The notes: a model not told the origin generated them from the sequence alone. 64,000 nucleotides of DNA from Brachybacterium phenoliresistens (GCF_000576425.1 NZ_KK069997.1:55965-119964); one strand, 5' to 3'; positions 8,591 to 17,413 are shown, numbered from the stretch's first letter. Made by a program: numbers and translations.

Positions 8591-10357
8591 GTGCCTGACA
8601 CCACCCCGCACACCCCTGAGGCCGAGTCGGCCTCCCCCGCCGTCGAGCTGAGCTCCGGCACCCCGGCCCCCACCTTCGCGGACTTCGACGTCCGGGCCGA
8701 CATCATCGAGTCCCTCGCGAAGAAGGGCATCGTCACCCCGTTCCCGATCCAGGCGATGACCCTCCCGGTCGCGCTGCGCGGCCGGGACATCATCGGGCAG
8801 GCCAAGACCGGGACGGGCAAGACGCTCGGCTTCGGCATCCCGATGCTGCAGAGCGTCGTGGCCCCCGGCGAGGACAATCCCCAGGACCGGCCGGTCGGCA
8901 AGCCGCAGGGCCTGGTGGTCCTGCCCACGCGCGAGCTGGCCGTGCAGGTCGCCCAGGATCTCCAGGACGCCTCGCTGACCCGCCCGGTGCGGATCCTCAC
9001 CGTGTACGGCGGCCGCGCCTACGAGCCGCAGATCGAGGCCCTCGAGAAGGGCGTCGAGATCGTCGTGGGCACCCCGGGGCGCCTGATCGACCTCATGCGC
9101 CAGAAGTACCTGGACCTCTCGCAGGTGCGCACCGCCGTGCTCGACGAGGCCGACGAGATGCTCGACCTGGGCTTCCTCGAGGACATCGAGAAGCTGCTCA
9201 GCGCCGTGCCCACGGCCCGCCAGACGATGCTGTTCTCCGCCACCATGCCCGGCCCGATCATGGCCCTGGCCCGGCGGTTCATGTCCCAGCCCACGCACAT
9301 CCGCGCCCACGACCCCGGCGACGAGGCCCGCACCAAGGCCGACATCACGCAGGTGGTCTACCGCGCGCACCAGCTGGACAAGATCGAGGTGCTCGCCCGC
9401 ATCCTGCAGGCCCGCGGGCGCGGCCTGACCATCGTGTTCATGCGCACCAAGCGGGAGGCGGACCGGGTGGCCGGCGACCTGCAGGGCCGCGGCTTCGCCG
9501 CCGCGCCGCTGCACGGCGACCTCGGCCAGGGCGCCCGTGAGCAGGCGCTGCGCGCCTTCCGCCACGGCAAGGTCGACGTGCTCATCGCGACCGACGTCGC
9601 CGCCCGCGGCATCGACGTCACCGACGTCACCCACGTCATCAACTGGAACTGCCCGGACGACGACAAGACCTACCTGCACCGCACCGGCCGCACCGGCCGC
9701 GCGGGCAAGAAGGGCACCGCTGTCACCTTCGTGGACTGGGAGGATCTGGCGCGCTGGTCGCTCATCGCGCGCCAGCTGGGCCTGGAGTCCACCGAGGCGG
9801 TCGAGACCTACTCGACCTCCCCGCACCTGTACGCCGACCTCGACATCCCCGAGGGCACCAAGGGCACGCTGCCGAAGGAGCTGCGCACCCGCGAGGGCCT
9901 CGAGGCCGAGGAGATCGAGGACCTCGGCGGTCCCGACTCCGGCGGTCGCGAGAGCCGCGGGGGCCGCGACGGCGCCCGCGGGCGCGGCGGCCGGGGCGGC
10001 GAGCGCGGTGGACGCGGCGAGCGCAGCGGCCGCGGAGGCCGGGACGGCGAGCGCGGCGGTCGCGGGAACCGCGGGGGCGAGCGTCCGGGGCGCGGCTCCG
10101 GCGAGCCCGCGGAGGCGCCGGAGGCATCGGCCGCGGGCGGCCGCGAGGAGCGTCCCCGCCGCAGCCGTCAGCGCACCCGCACCCGTCGGGTGCACGGCGA
10201 GGTCGTGGACGCCCAGGGCGGCGAGGGCTCGGGGCCGGAGAGCTCCGGCGAGAAGCGCTCCGGCGGCAGCACCCGTCGACGTCGCTCGCGCGGCGGCCGC
10301 GGGCGCAGCGGCTCCTCCGAGTCCGCCGCGGCCGAGGGCGGGTCCTCCGAGAGCTGA
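8591..10357 (+). CDS. DEAD-box ATP-dependent RNA helicase (RhlE/DeaD type) with RGG-rich tail
   Basis: This 588-residue cytosolic RNA helicase has all SF2 motifs: Q motif FPIQ (51-54), motif I AKTGTGKT (71-78), DEAD in VLDEADEMLD (about 183-192), SAT in LFSATMP (about 214) and motif VI HRTGRTGRAG (about 362-371). From about residue 453 it carries a long Arg/Gly/Glu-rich tail with many RGG-like repeats, then basic stretches, likely for RNA binding. The start is GTG; a nearby ATG at 8584 is out of frame. It corresponds in position to Rv3211 (rhlE). Its likely role is RNA unwinding in ribosome assembly or mRNA decay, especially in the cold; that is a family inference. Confidence 0.93.
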   Translation: MPDTTPHTPEAESASPAVELSSGTPAPTFADFDVRADIIESLAKKGIVTPFPIQAMTLPVALRGRDIIGQAKTGTGKTLGFGIPMLQSVVAPGEDNPQDRPVGKPQGLVVLPTRELAVQVAQDLQDASLTRPVRILTVYGGRAYEPQIEALEKGVEIVVGTPGRLIDLMRQKYLDLSQVRTAVLDEADEMLDLGFLEDIEKLLSAVPTARQTMLFSATMPGPIMALARRFMSQPTHIRAHDPGDEARTKADITQVVYRAHQLDKIEVLARILQARGRGLTIVFMRTKREADRVAGDLQGRGFAAAPLHGDLGQGAREQALRAFRHGKVDVLIATDVAARGIDVTDVTHVINWNCPDDDKTYLHRTGRTGRAGKKGTAVTFVDWEDLARWSLIARQLGLESTEAVETYSTSPHLYADLDIPEGTKGTLPKELRTREGLEAEEIEDLGGPDSGGRESRGGRDGARGRGGRGGERGGRGERSGRGGRDGERGGRGNRGGERPGRGSGEPAEAPEASAAGGREERPRRSRQRTRTRRVHGEVVDAQGGEGSGPESSGEKRSGGSTRRRRSRGGRGRSGSSESAAAEGGSSES

Positions 10358-10364
10358 CAGCATC

Positions 10365-10398
10365 GGCGGCGCCGCGGAGCACCCTGCGCGGCGCCGCC
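10365..10398. terminator. Bidirectional hairpin between rhlE-like and marC-like genes
   Basis: Perfect 12-base arms (10365-10376 GGCGGCGCCGCG and 10387-10398) flank a 10-base loop, 7 bases after the helicase stop codon. Confidence 0.6.
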
Positions 10399-10450
10399 CG
10401 ATCACCGGAGGCCGGTGCCCTGGATCCCCTGCGGATCCGGGGCGCCGGCC

Positions 10451-10507
10451 TCCTGTGCTGCGTCGGCGATCCTGTACTGCGCGGGCGATCCTGTGCTGCG
10501 TCGGCGG
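10451..10507. repeat. Three tandem 19-base repeats
   Basis: Units at 10451-10469, 10470-10488 and 10489-10507 share TCCTGTGCTGCGTCGGCGA; the middle copy has a few changes. They fill the gap between two convergent genes and end 10 bases before the marC stop. The period equals that of the repeat at 48214-48270, though the sequence differs. Confidence 0.85.
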
Positions 10508-10517
10508 CGGGGTCCGC

Positions 10518-11147
10518 TCAGGCGGGGAGGATGCCCCAGGACTCGAGGAAGGCCCGGATCGCGTCGAAGATCATCTGCGTCGAGATCGCGGCGAGCAGCA
10601 CTCCGGAGATGCGGGTGACCAGGGTGACCCCGCCCTTGCCGAGCACCTTGGCGATCACGCCGGAGAAGCGCATGAAGACGTACATCATCGCGGCGATGCC
10701 CAGCATCGCGAGGACGATCGCGCTCACGCGGGTGGCCTGGCCGCCGGTCTGCTGGACGAACAGCATCATCGCCACGATCGCGCCGGGACCGCCCAGCAGC
10801 GGGGTGCCCAGCGGCACCAGGGCGACGTTCACGCCCTCGGAGGCGGACATCTCGCTCTCCTTGCCCAGCAGCAGCTGGAGGGCGATGAAGAACAGCAGCA
10901 CCCCGCCGGAGAACTGGAGCGCCGGCAGCGAGATGTGCATGTACCCGAGGATGAACTGCCCGAACACGGCGAACAGGGAGATGATCAGCACCGCCACCCC
11001 GACCGCGACGAGAGCGGCCCGCGAGCGCTGCTTCGCGGTCATCGACCCGGTCAGCGCCATGAAGATGGGGATGGTCCCCGGCGGGTCGACGATGACGAAG
11101 AGCGTGACGAACACTTCCGCGAGGAAGCGGATATCGACCGGAATCAC
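10518..11147 (-). CDS. MarC-family integral membrane protein
   Basis: This 209-residue protein has about six membrane segments, with the MarC/UPF0056 signatures VDPPGTIPIFMALTG near the N terminus and LVPLGTPLLGGPGAIVAMM in the middle. MarC proteins are inner-membrane proteins of unclear function; the old multiple-antibiotic-resistance assignment is not supported. The start is GTG at 11147 and overlaps the upstream PHP gene stop as GTGA, so the two are translationally coupled. The gene ends next to a block of tandem repeats. Confidence 0.9.
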   Translation of the reverse strand: MIPVDIRFLAEVFVTLFVIVDPPGTIPIFMALTGSMTAKQRSRAALVAVGVAVLIISLFAVFGQFILGYMHISLPALQFSGGVLLFFIALQLLLGKESEMSASEGVNVALVPLGTPLLGGPGAIVAMMLFVQQTGGQATRVSAIVLAMLGIAAMMYVFMRFSGVIAKVLGKGGVTLVTRISGVLLAAISTQMIFDAIRAFLESWGILPA

Positions 11148-12040
11148 GGACGGAAGACCTCGGTTTCGCTGGTGGCGCGGGCCAGGAGTGCGCGGAGCAC
11201 ATCCGGCGCGGTGAGGTTCTCTCCCAGCCGGTTGGGCTTGCCCGCGCCATGGTAGTCGCTGCCGCCGGTGGTCAGCAGCCCGCGGAAGCGCGCATAGGCG
11301 CGAAGTCGGTCACGCTCGACCTCGTCGTGCTCGCGATGGTCGACCTCGACCGCCGACAGCCCCGCCTCCACCATCGAGTCCAGCAGGTCCACCGGCACCG
11401 CGCCCTCGCGCATGCCCGAGGCCGGATGCGCGGCCACGGCCACTCCGCCGGCGGCGACGATGGCGCGCACGGCATCGGCCGGGGCGGGGGCGTAGTAGGG
11501 CACGTAGTACGGGCTCGAGGGCGCCAGCAGCTCGGTGAACGCGGCGCTGCGATCGGCGACGATGCCGCGCGAGACGAGGGCGTCGGCGATATGGGGGCGC
11601 CCGACGGTGGTCTCCTCCCCCGCCACCTGCTCGAGGACGTCCTCCCAGCGGATCGGGTGGTCCGCCCCGATCCGCTCGACCATCACCCGGGCCCGGCGGG
11701 AGCGGGAGTCGCGGGCACGGCGCAGCTCGATGTCCAGGGCCGTCCCCGCGGACGGGTCGACCAGGAGCGCGAGGACGTGGACGCTGAGCCGATGATGCTC
11801 GGCGGAGACCTCGATGCCGGGGACGATGGTCACCCCGGTCTCGCGCGCGGCGCGCCGCGCGTCCTCCCAGCCGGCGGTCGAGTCGTGGTCGGTCAGGGCG
11901 ATGACGTCCAGCCCCGCCGCCGCGGCGTCCTGCGCGAGCTCGAGGACGCTGGAGGTCCCGTCGGAGTACGTGGAGTGGGTGTGCAGATCGATGCGGGGCG
12001 TCTGCGGGCGTCCCTGCCCGGTCGTGTGCTCATCACCCAT
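11144..12040 (-). CDS. PHP-domain phosphoesterase (YciV/TrpH-like)
   Basis: This 298-residue protein has the PHP metal-binding motifs DLHTHS (18-23), ALTDHDS (about 55-61), a Glu in PGIEVSAEHH, and late SDYHG. The family includes 3',5'-nucleoside bisphosphate phosphatases and the 5' exonuclease RNase AM, so a nucleotide or RNA 5'-end phosphoesterase is likely; the substrate cannot be read from sequence. The frame is open far upstream on this strand because it is antisense to pepP. ATG at 12040 gives the family-length protein and lies 7 bases after a TACTGT box. It is the first gene of a pair with marC. Confidence 0.88.
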   Translation of the reverse strand: MGDEHTTGQGRPQTPRIDLHTHSTYSDGTSSVLELAQDAAAAGLDVIALTDHDSTAGWEDARRAARETGVTIVPGIEVSAEHHRLSVHVLALLVDPSAGTALDIELRRARDSRSRRARVMVERIGADHPIRWEDVLEQVAGEETTVGRPHIADALVSRGIVADRSAAFTELLAPSSPYYVPYYAPAPADAVRAIVAAGGVAVAAHPASGMREGAVPVDLLDSMVEAGLSAVEVDHREHDEVERDRLRAYARFRGLLTTGGSDYHGAGKPNRLGENLTAPDVLRALLARATSETEVFRP

Positions 12041-12047
12041 GGATCCC

Positions 12048-12053
12048 ACAGTA
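12048..12053 (-). promoter_or_regulatory. -10 box of a probable leaderless promoter (PHP gene)
   Basis: On the minus strand TACTGT lies 7 bases before the ATG at 12040. It is back-to-back with the pepP promoter at 12065-12070. Confidence 0.45.
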
Positions 12054-12064
12054 TCCCGACGTGA

Positions 12065-12070
12065 GACGAT
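12065..12070 (+). promoter_or_regulatory. -10 box of a probable leaderless promoter (pepP)
   Basis: GACGAT lies six bases before GTG 12077, which is followed directly by ATG 12080. The spacing favours GTG as the leaderless start. Confidence 0.4.
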
Positions 12071-12076
12071 CGGACG

Positions 12077-13654
12077 GTGATGAACGAGGACAGCAGCCAG
12101 CCCACCGCACAGAACTCCGGTCCGAGCCCCGAGGAGCTCGCCGCCCGCGGCGACTCCCGCTCCCAGCGCCCCACCAACGAGGCGTTCCGCGCCTTCATCG
12201 CCGCGGACTGGGACGAGACCGTCCCCGACACGCAGCGCCGCGAGGTCGCCGATCACACGCCGGCGCGCCATGACGCGCTGGTCCGGGCGGTCCCCGGCAC
12301 CCGCATGGTGCTGCCGGCGGGCGTGTTCAAGGTGCGCTCGAACGACACCGACTATCCCTTCCGCCCGGACACGGCCTTCGCCTACTACAGCGGCCTGGGC
12401 ACCGATGAGGAGCCCGACAGCGTCCTGGTCGTGGAGCCCTCGGCCGATGATCCCGAGCGCGGCGAGGCGACCTACTTCTTCCGCCCCCGCGCCGGCTTCG
12501 ACACCACGGAGTTCTACGCCGATGCCCGCTACGGCGAGCTGTGGGTGGGGCGGCGCCCCACCCTGGAGGAGACGGAGCAGCGCCTGGGCATCTCCTGCCG
12601 GCACATCGACACCCTGCGCGACCACCTCGCCAAGGACGTCGGCGACCAGCTCTCCCTGGTGGTGATGCCCGGGGTGGACCAGGGCGTCGAGGAGATGGTC
12701 CAGGAGATCCGGGCCCAGAACGGTCTGCCCGGCGGCGAGGAGGAGACCGGCGAGTTCGACCGGCTCGCCGAGGTCGCCAGCGAGCAGCGCCTGGTCAAGG
12801 ACTCCTACGAGATCTCGCAGATGCGCAAGGCCGTCGCGGCGACGATCGCCGGGTTCACGGACGTGGTCCGCCACCTCCCCGATGCGGTCGCCCATGCCCG
12901 CGGCGAGCGCGTCATCGAGGGCGTGTTCCAGCGCACCGCCCGCGGCGACGGCAACGGCGTCGGCTACGACACCATCGCGGCCGCCGGCGATCACGCCTGC
13001 ACCCTGCACTGGATCCGCAACGACGGCCCGGTGCGCGAGGGCGAGCTCGTGCTCATCGACGCGGGCGTCGAGGTCGACTCCCTCTACACCGCCGACATCA
13101 CCCGCACCCTGCCCGTGGACGGCACCTTCACCGACGTCCAGCGCCGCGTGTACTCGGCCGTGCTCGAGGCGGCCGATGCGGTCTTCGCCGTCGCCCGCCC
13201 GGGGCTGCGCTTCCGCGACCTGCACGCCACCGCGATGGAGGTCATCGCGGGCCACCTCGAGCAGTGGGGCCTGCTGCCGGGCACGGCGGCGGAGTCCCTC
13301 TCCCCCGAGGGCCAGTTCCATCGCCGCTGGATGGTTCACGGCACCAGCCACCACCTCGGCATGGACGTGCACGACTGCGCGAAGGCCCGCCGTGACATGT
13401 ACCTCGACGCCGAGCTCGTGCCCGGGATGGTCTTCACCATCGAGCCGGGCCTGTACTTCAAGGCGGCCGACCGCAAGGTCCCCGAGGAGCTGCGCGGCAT
13501 CGGCGTCCGCATCGAGGACGACGTCCTGGTCACCGAGGACGGCGTCGAGAACCTCAGCGCCGCGCTGCCCCGGGACCCCGACGAGATCGAGGCGTGGATG
13601 GCGTCCCTTCTCACGGGCGACGCCGAGGCCGGGGGCACTACGCTGGGAGGGTGA
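12077..13654 (+). CDS. pepP: Xaa-Pro aminopeptidase (aminopeptidase P, M24B)
   Basis: This 525-residue cytosolic dimetal peptidase removes N-terminal residues preceding proline. The N-terminal half is the aminopeptidase P domain (about residues 55-200). The pita-bread catalytic domain has the five metal ligands: two Asp in DAGVEVDSLYTADITRT (about 329 and 340), His in HGTSHHLGMDVH, Glu in FTIEPGLYF and Glu in VRIEDD. Start choice is between GTG 12077 and the next codon ATG 12080; they differ by one residue. It is divergent from the PHP gene. Its stop overlaps the next gene as GTGA, so it leads a four-gene coupled run to mrp. Confidence 0.93.
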   Translation: MMNEDSSQPTAQNSGPSPEELAARGDSRSQRPTNEAFRAFIAADWDETVPDTQRREVADHTPARHDALVRAVPGTRMVLPAGVFKVRSNDTDYPFRPDTAFAYYSGLGTDEEPDSVLVVEPSADDPERGEATYFFRPRAGFDTTEFYADARYGELWVGRRPTLEETEQRLGISCRHIDTLRDHLAKDVGDQLSLVVMPGVDQGVEEMVQEIRAQNGLPGGEEETGEFDRLAEVASEQRLVKDSYEISQMRKAVAATIAGFTDVVRHLPDAVAHARGERVIEGVFQRTARGDGNGVGYDTIAAAGDHACTLHWIRNDGPVREGELVLIDAGVEVDSLYTADITRTLPVDGTFTDVQRRVYSAVLEAADAVFAVARPGLRFRDLHATAMEVIAGHLEQWGLLPGTAAESLSPEGQFHRRWMVHGTSHHLGMDVHDCAKARRDMYLDAELVPGMVFTIEPGLYFKAADRKVPEELRGIGVRIEDDVLVTEDGVENLSAALPRDPDEIEAWMASLLTGDAEAGGTTLGG

Positions 13655-14973
13655 CCTCCCCCCAGAAGCGCATCTACGCCGCCCGCCTCGCCGGCACCCG
13701 GGTCTTCGACCCCATCGGCGACATGGTCGGCACCGTGCGCGACGTCGTGGTCCTGCCCCAGGTCCACGGCGCCGCGCGCGTGGTCGGCTTCGTCGTCGAG
13801 GTGCCGGGCAAACGGCGCGTGTTCCTCCCCGCCACCCGGGTGACGGCGATCGACGCCGGCCAGGTGATCATGTCGGGCCTGCTGAACATGCGCCGCTTCG
13901 AGAAGCGCAGCGGGGAGATGCTCGCGATCGGGGACCTGCTCGAGCGCCGCGTGACCCTGCTGGACGGCTCGGGAGAGGCCGTCGTCGAGGACGTGGGCCT
14001 GGAGCAGAACCGGCATCGGGACTGGGAGCTGACCAAGCTGCACCTGCGCCGCCGCAAGGGCGGGTCCTTCAGCCGCCTCGTCTCGCGCGGGGAGAGCCTG
14101 ACGGTGCCGTGGCGGTCCGTGGCCGGTCTCTTCGGCACGCAGGCGGAGCAGTCCGCCGCCCTGCTGCTGGCGTCCTACCAGGACCTCAAGCCGGCGGACC
14201 TGGGCGAGATCATTCAGGAGCTGAACCCCAAGCGCCGCATCGAGCTCGCGGCGGAGCTGTCCGACGAGCGGCTCGCCGATGTGCTCGAGGAGCTGCCCGA
14301 GGACACCCGCGTCGAGGTCGTCACCGGCCTGGACGCGCGCCGCGCGGCCGATGTCCTGGACGCCATGGACCCCGACGACGCGGCGGACCTCGTCCAGGAG
14401 CTGCCCGAGCCCGTGGCCCAGGAGCTGCTGGACCTCATGGAGCCCGAGGAGGCGGAGGACGTGCGCCGCCTGCTCGCCTACGACGAGTACACCGCCGGCG
14501 GCATGATGACCACCGAGCCGCTGATCGTGGCCCCCGAGACCCCGGTCGCGCACTGCCTGGCGATGATCAGCCGCGAGGAGCTGCCGGCCGCCCTGGCCTC
14601 CACCGTGCACGTGTGCCGCTCCCCGCTGGAGACGCCCACGGGCAAGCTGCTGGGCATCGTGCACTTCCAGCATCTGCTGCGCGAGCGGCCGGACCGCCCC
14701 GTCGGCGAGATCCTCGACCCGGACCGGCACACCGTGGAGGGCGCCGCGCCGCTGTCCGCGGTGACCCGCGAGATGGCCACCTACAACCTCGTCTCGATCC
14801 CCGTGGTCGACGACGACGGGCGCCTGCTGGGCGCGGTGACCGTGGACGACGTGCTGGACCACGTGCTGCCCGATGACTGGCGCGAGCAGGACGAGCCGGT
14901 GCCCACCACCACCGGCCAGATCGACCTCTCCGAGATCGCCCGCGGCATCGGCCGCTCCGACGGGGAGGGGTGA
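13651..14973 (+). CDS. PRC-barrel, MgtE-N and CBS domain protein without channel domain
   Basis: This 440-residue protein has an N-terminal PRC-barrel-like part (GTRVFDPIGDMVGTVRDVVV), a second similar module, an MgtE intracellular N domain with alpha-helical repeats (ELNPKRRIELAAELSDERLADVLEE region, about 185-285), then two CBS domains starting at MMTTEPLIVAPETPV. The transmembrane Mg2+ channel of true MgtE is absent, so it is a soluble sensor-like protein. The same architecture and neighbours occur at Rv1232c-Rv1231c-Rv1229c in M. tuberculosis. GTG at 13651 overlaps the pepP stop and precedes the homologous N terminus. Mg2+ or adenine-nucleotide sensing is a family inference. Confidence 0.88.
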   Translation: MTSPQKRIYAARLAGTRVFDPIGDMVGTVRDVVVLPQVHGAARVVGFVVEVPGKRRVFLPATRVTAIDAGQVIMSGLLNMRRFEKRSGEMLAIGDLLERRVTLLDGSGEAVVEDVGLEQNRHRDWELTKLHLRRRKGGSFSRLVSRGESLTVPWRSVAGLFGTQAEQSAALLLASYQDLKPADLGEIIQELNPKRRIELAAELSDERLADVLEELPEDTRVEVVTGLDARRAADVLDAMDPDDAADLVQELPEPVAQELLDLMEPEEAEDVRRLLAYDEYTAGGMMTTEPLIVAPETPVAHCLAMISREELPAALASTVHVCRSPLETPTGKLLGIVHFQHLLRERPDRPVGEILDPDRHTVEGAAPLSAVTREMATYNLVSIPVVDDDGRLLGAVTVDDVLDHVLPDDWREQDEPVPTTTGQIDLSEIARGIGRSDGEG

Positions 14974-15734
14974 GCATGGCCGAGAGCACCCCGGGCCCCC
15001 TGGACTCGCCGGCGCCCCGCCGCCGCGCCCTGCGCAACCCCTTCCGGGGGGACGCGTTCGGCAAGGCCGCGGAGGGCTTCGCCCGCTTCATGGGCACCCC
15101 CGCCTTCCTGGTGGGGATGACGCTGTTCTGCGCCATCTGGCTGTCCTGGAACTCCCTCATGCCCGAGAGCGCGCAGTTCGACCCGCGCGCCCTGAACTTC
15201 ACGCTGCTCACCCTGATCCTCTCGCTGCAGGCCTCCTACGCCGCGCCCCTGCTGCTGCTCGCCCAGAACCGCCAGGACGACCGCGACCGCGTGCAGGCCG
15301 AGCAGGACCGCCAGTCCAACGAGCGCAACCACGCGACCACCGACTTCATCACCCGCGAGATCGCCTCCCTGCGCCTGGCCCTGAACGACGTCGCCACCCG
15401 CGACTTCGTGCGCGGAGAGCTGCGCGACCTGCTCGAGGAGCTCGAGGGCGAGGAGCGCGGCGCCGAGGGCGAGGACCGCCCGCACCGCGCCGCACCGCGC
15501 TCGCGCACCGCCGGGCCGGCCGATGCCCGGCAGCCCTCGCCGGTCCCGGACGCCCGGCTGCGGGCGATCCTCCGCGAGGAGCTCGCCGCCGTCCTGGCCG
15601 AGCGCTCGGGGGGCGCCGTGACGATGCCGGAGGGCGCCGAGGCGGGCTCCGCCTCCGCGCCCGCCCCGTCCCCGGCCCCCGAGGCCGCCCCTGCACCCCG
15701 CCCGCACCGTCCCGAGGAGGGACCCCGCCCGTGA
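14970..15734 (+). CDS. DUF1003 family membrane protein
   Basis: This 254-residue protein carries the DUF1003 core: two membrane segments (FLVGMTLFCAIWLSWN and LLTLILSLQASYAAPLLLL) separated by a short loop, followed by a charged NRQDDRDR segment typical of the family. After residue about 145 the sequence becomes Glu/Arg-rich, then Pro/Ala-rich and poorly conserved. Function is unknown. The start is GTG 14970, overlapping the upstream stop as GTGA, or ATG 14976 two codons later. It sits between the MgtE-N/CBS gene and mrp, as in mycobacteria (Rv1231c), which suggests a shared process. Confidence 0.87.
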   Translation: MSMAESTPGPLDSPAPRRRALRNPFRGDAFGKAAEGFARFMGTPAFLVGMTLFCAIWLSWNSLMPESAQFDPRALNFTLLTLILSLQASYAAPLLLLAQNRQDDRDRVQAEQDRQSNERNHATTDFITREIASLRLALNDVATRDFVRGELRDLLEELEGEERGAEGEDRPHRAAPRSRTAGPADARQPSPVPDARLRAILREELAAVLAERSGGAVTMPEGAEAGSASAPAPSPAPEAAPAPRPHRPEEGPRP

Positions 15735-16912
15735 CCGACACCCCGCCCGCCGCCCCGTCCGAGGACCGGCCCGCCGGCCGCTCCGACGACCCGCGCGTCG
15801 CCCGCATCCTCGAAGCCCTCGACGGGGTGATGGACCCCGAGATCCATCGGCCCATCACCGAGCTGGGCATGGTCGGGGACGTGAGCGTCGACGACGAGGG
15901 CGCCGCCCTCGTCCATGTGCTGGTCACCATCGAGGCCTGCCCCATGCGCGACCGGATCGAGCAGCAGACCGCCGAGGCCGCCGCGACCGTCCCGGGGCTG
16001 ACCTCCGTGCGCGTGGAGACCTCCGCCATGTCCGAGGAGCAGCGCAAGGAGCTCACCCTGCGCCTGCGCCAGGGCCGTCGCGCCATCCCCTTCAACCAGC
16101 CCGGGTCCCTCACCCGCATCCTCGCGATCTCCTCCGGGAAGGGCGGGGTCGGCAAGTCGACGGTCACCGCGAACCTGGCTGCGGCGATGGCCGCGGACGG
16201 CCTGCGCGTGGGCGTGATCGATGCGGACATCCACGGCTTCTCGATGCCGGGCATGTTCGGCATCGACGACAAGCCGACCAAGGTCGGCGATCTGCTCATG
16301 CCCCCGTCCGCGCACGGCGTGTCGGTGATGAGCATCGGCATGTTCGTCCCGCCCGGGCAGGCCGTGGTCTGGCGCGGCCCGAAGATGCATCGGGCGATCG
16401 AGCAGTTCGCCTCCGACGTGTTCTGGGGCGACCTGGACGTGCTGCTGCTGGACCTCCCGCCGGGCACGGGCGATGTCGCCATCTCGGTGGCGCAGCTGCT
16501 GCCGCAGGCGGAGATGGTCGTGGTCACCACCCCGCAGGCCTCGGCGTCCTCCGTCGCCGAGCGCGTGGGCTCCCTCGCCCAGTCGACCGAGCAGCGCATC
16601 GCCGGCGTGGTGGAGAACATGGCCGGCCTGCTGCTGCCCGACGGCACCCGCATGGACGTCTTCGGCACCGGCGGCGGCGAGCGGGTGGCGGCCACGCTCT
16701 CGGCGGCCGTGGAGAAGGACGTGCCCGTGCTGGGTCAGGTGCCGCTGGCCCCCGCCCTGCGCGAGGGCGCCGACGGCGGCGTGCCGCTGGTGGTGTCCTC
16801 CCCCGAGGACCCGGCGGCGCAGGAGCTGCGGCGGGTCGCACGAGCCCTGGTGCGCCGGCCGCGCGGGCTGTCCGGCATGAAGCTCCCGCTGGCGGTCAGC
16901 CGCCCGTCCTGA
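15731..16912 (+). CDS. mrp: Mrp/ApbC-type P-loop ATPase (Fe-S cluster carrier)
   Basis: This 393-residue cytosolic protein has an N-terminal DUF59/MIP18-like domain (about 22-100, with conserved Cys70 in EACPMRDRIE) and an Mrp/NBP35 ATPase domain with the deviant Walker A GKGGVGKS (136-143) and DADIHGFSMPG. The CxxC pair after ENM in enterobacterial Mrp is replaced by GLLLPDGT, as in mycobacterial homologues. Its likely role is transfer of Fe-S clusters to target proteins. The frame is open further upstream, but GTG 15731 overlaps the DUF1003 stop as GTGA and gives the family N terminus. It is the last gene of the coupled run; a hairpin follows. Confidence 0.93.
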   Translation: MTDTPPAAPSEDRPAGRSDDPRVARILEALDGVMDPEIHRPITELGMVGDVSVDDEGAALVHVLVTIEACPMRDRIEQQTAEAAATVPGLTSVRVETSAMSEEQRKELTLRLRQGRRAIPFNQPGSLTRILAISSGKGGVGKSTVTANLAAAMAADGLRVGVIDADIHGFSMPGMFGIDDKPTKVGDLLMPPSAHGVSVMSIGMFVPPGQAVVWRGPKMHRAIEQFASDVFWGDLDVLLLDLPPGTGDVAISVAQLLPQAEMVVVTTPQASASSVAERVGSLAQSTEQRIAGVVENMAGLLLPDGTRMDVFGTGGGERVAATLSAAVEKDVPVLGQVPLAPALREGADGGVPLVVSSPEDPAAQELRRVARALVRRPRGLSGMKLPLAVSRPS

Positions 16913-16920
16913 GCGCGCCG

Positions 16921-16942
16921 GCCCGGGGTCGGATCCCCGGGC
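16921..16942. terminator. Bidirectional hairpin between mrp and tatB
   Basis: Perfect 8-base arms GCCCGGGG (16921-16928) and CCCCGGGC (16935-16942) have a 6-base loop, between convergent genes and 8 bases after the mrp stop. Confidence 0.6.
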
Positions 16943-16963
16943 CCGGGTCGCTCGTCGGGGGGA

Positions 16964-17353
16964 TCAGGTCGCCTCGTCGTCGAAGGGGGCCCGCTGGGGG
17001 CCGGTGTCCTTCTTCCTGCGGCTGCTGCCGGTCTTCTTGGCCGCCGCCCCGGCGGCGCCCACGGCGAGCGCCTCCTTGTCGGGCAGGATGTCCTCCGGGC
17101 TCGTGTCGCCCCAGGCCTCGCGGATGATGCGGCGGGGATCGTACTGTCGCGGATCGTACTTGCGCAGGTCATCGACGGCGATGCCCATCTCGCTCTCGAC
17201 CGTCTCCCGCGAATCGTCCACCCAGCGGCGGGCCCGGCGCACCATGCGCACCACGTTCCGGGTGTACTCGGGGAGGCGCTGCGGGCCGATGATCACCAGG
17301 AAGACGATCAGCAGGACGACTGGCTCCCAGCCGCCCAATCCCAAGAACTCCAC
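16964..17353 (-). CDS. tatB: Sec-independent translocase subunit TatB
   Basis: This 129-residue protein has the TatA/B layout: one N-terminal membrane helix (WEPVVLLIVFLVIIGPQ) ending in the GPQRLPE hinge, an amphipathic helix, and a charged tail. TatB recruits twin-arginine substrates to TatC. That is relevant here because the EndoH-type and PL8 enzymes in this window carry Tat-like signals. The start is GTG at 17353 with AGGTGG four bases upstream. Its location near mrp and an O-methyltransferase matches the Rv1229c-Rv1224-Rv1220c neighbourhood. TatA and TatC are not in the window. Confidence 0.9.
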   Translation of the reverse strand: MEFLGLGGWEPVVLLIVFLVIIGPQRLPEYTRNVVRMVRRARRWVDDSRETVESEMGIAVDDLRKYDPRQYDPRRIIREAWGDTSPEDILPDKEALAVGAAGAAAKKTGSSRRKKDTGPQRAPFDDEAT

Positions 17354-17407
17354 GTTCCCACCTGTCGTCGCGCCTCAGGACCGGCGGATGCGTCCGGCCC
17401 GGCGTTC

Positions 17408-17413
17408 ATTATG
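17408..17413 (-). promoter_or_regulatory. -10 box for tatB
   Basis: CATAAT on the minus strand lies 54 bases before the tatB GTG; the predicted start is near 17401. A clear -35 box is not seen. Confidence 0.4.

Noticed and set aside
10451..10507. 19-base repeats as a CRISPR or attachment site
   Set aside because: There are no spacers, integrase or tRNA gene; they are simple tandem duplications.
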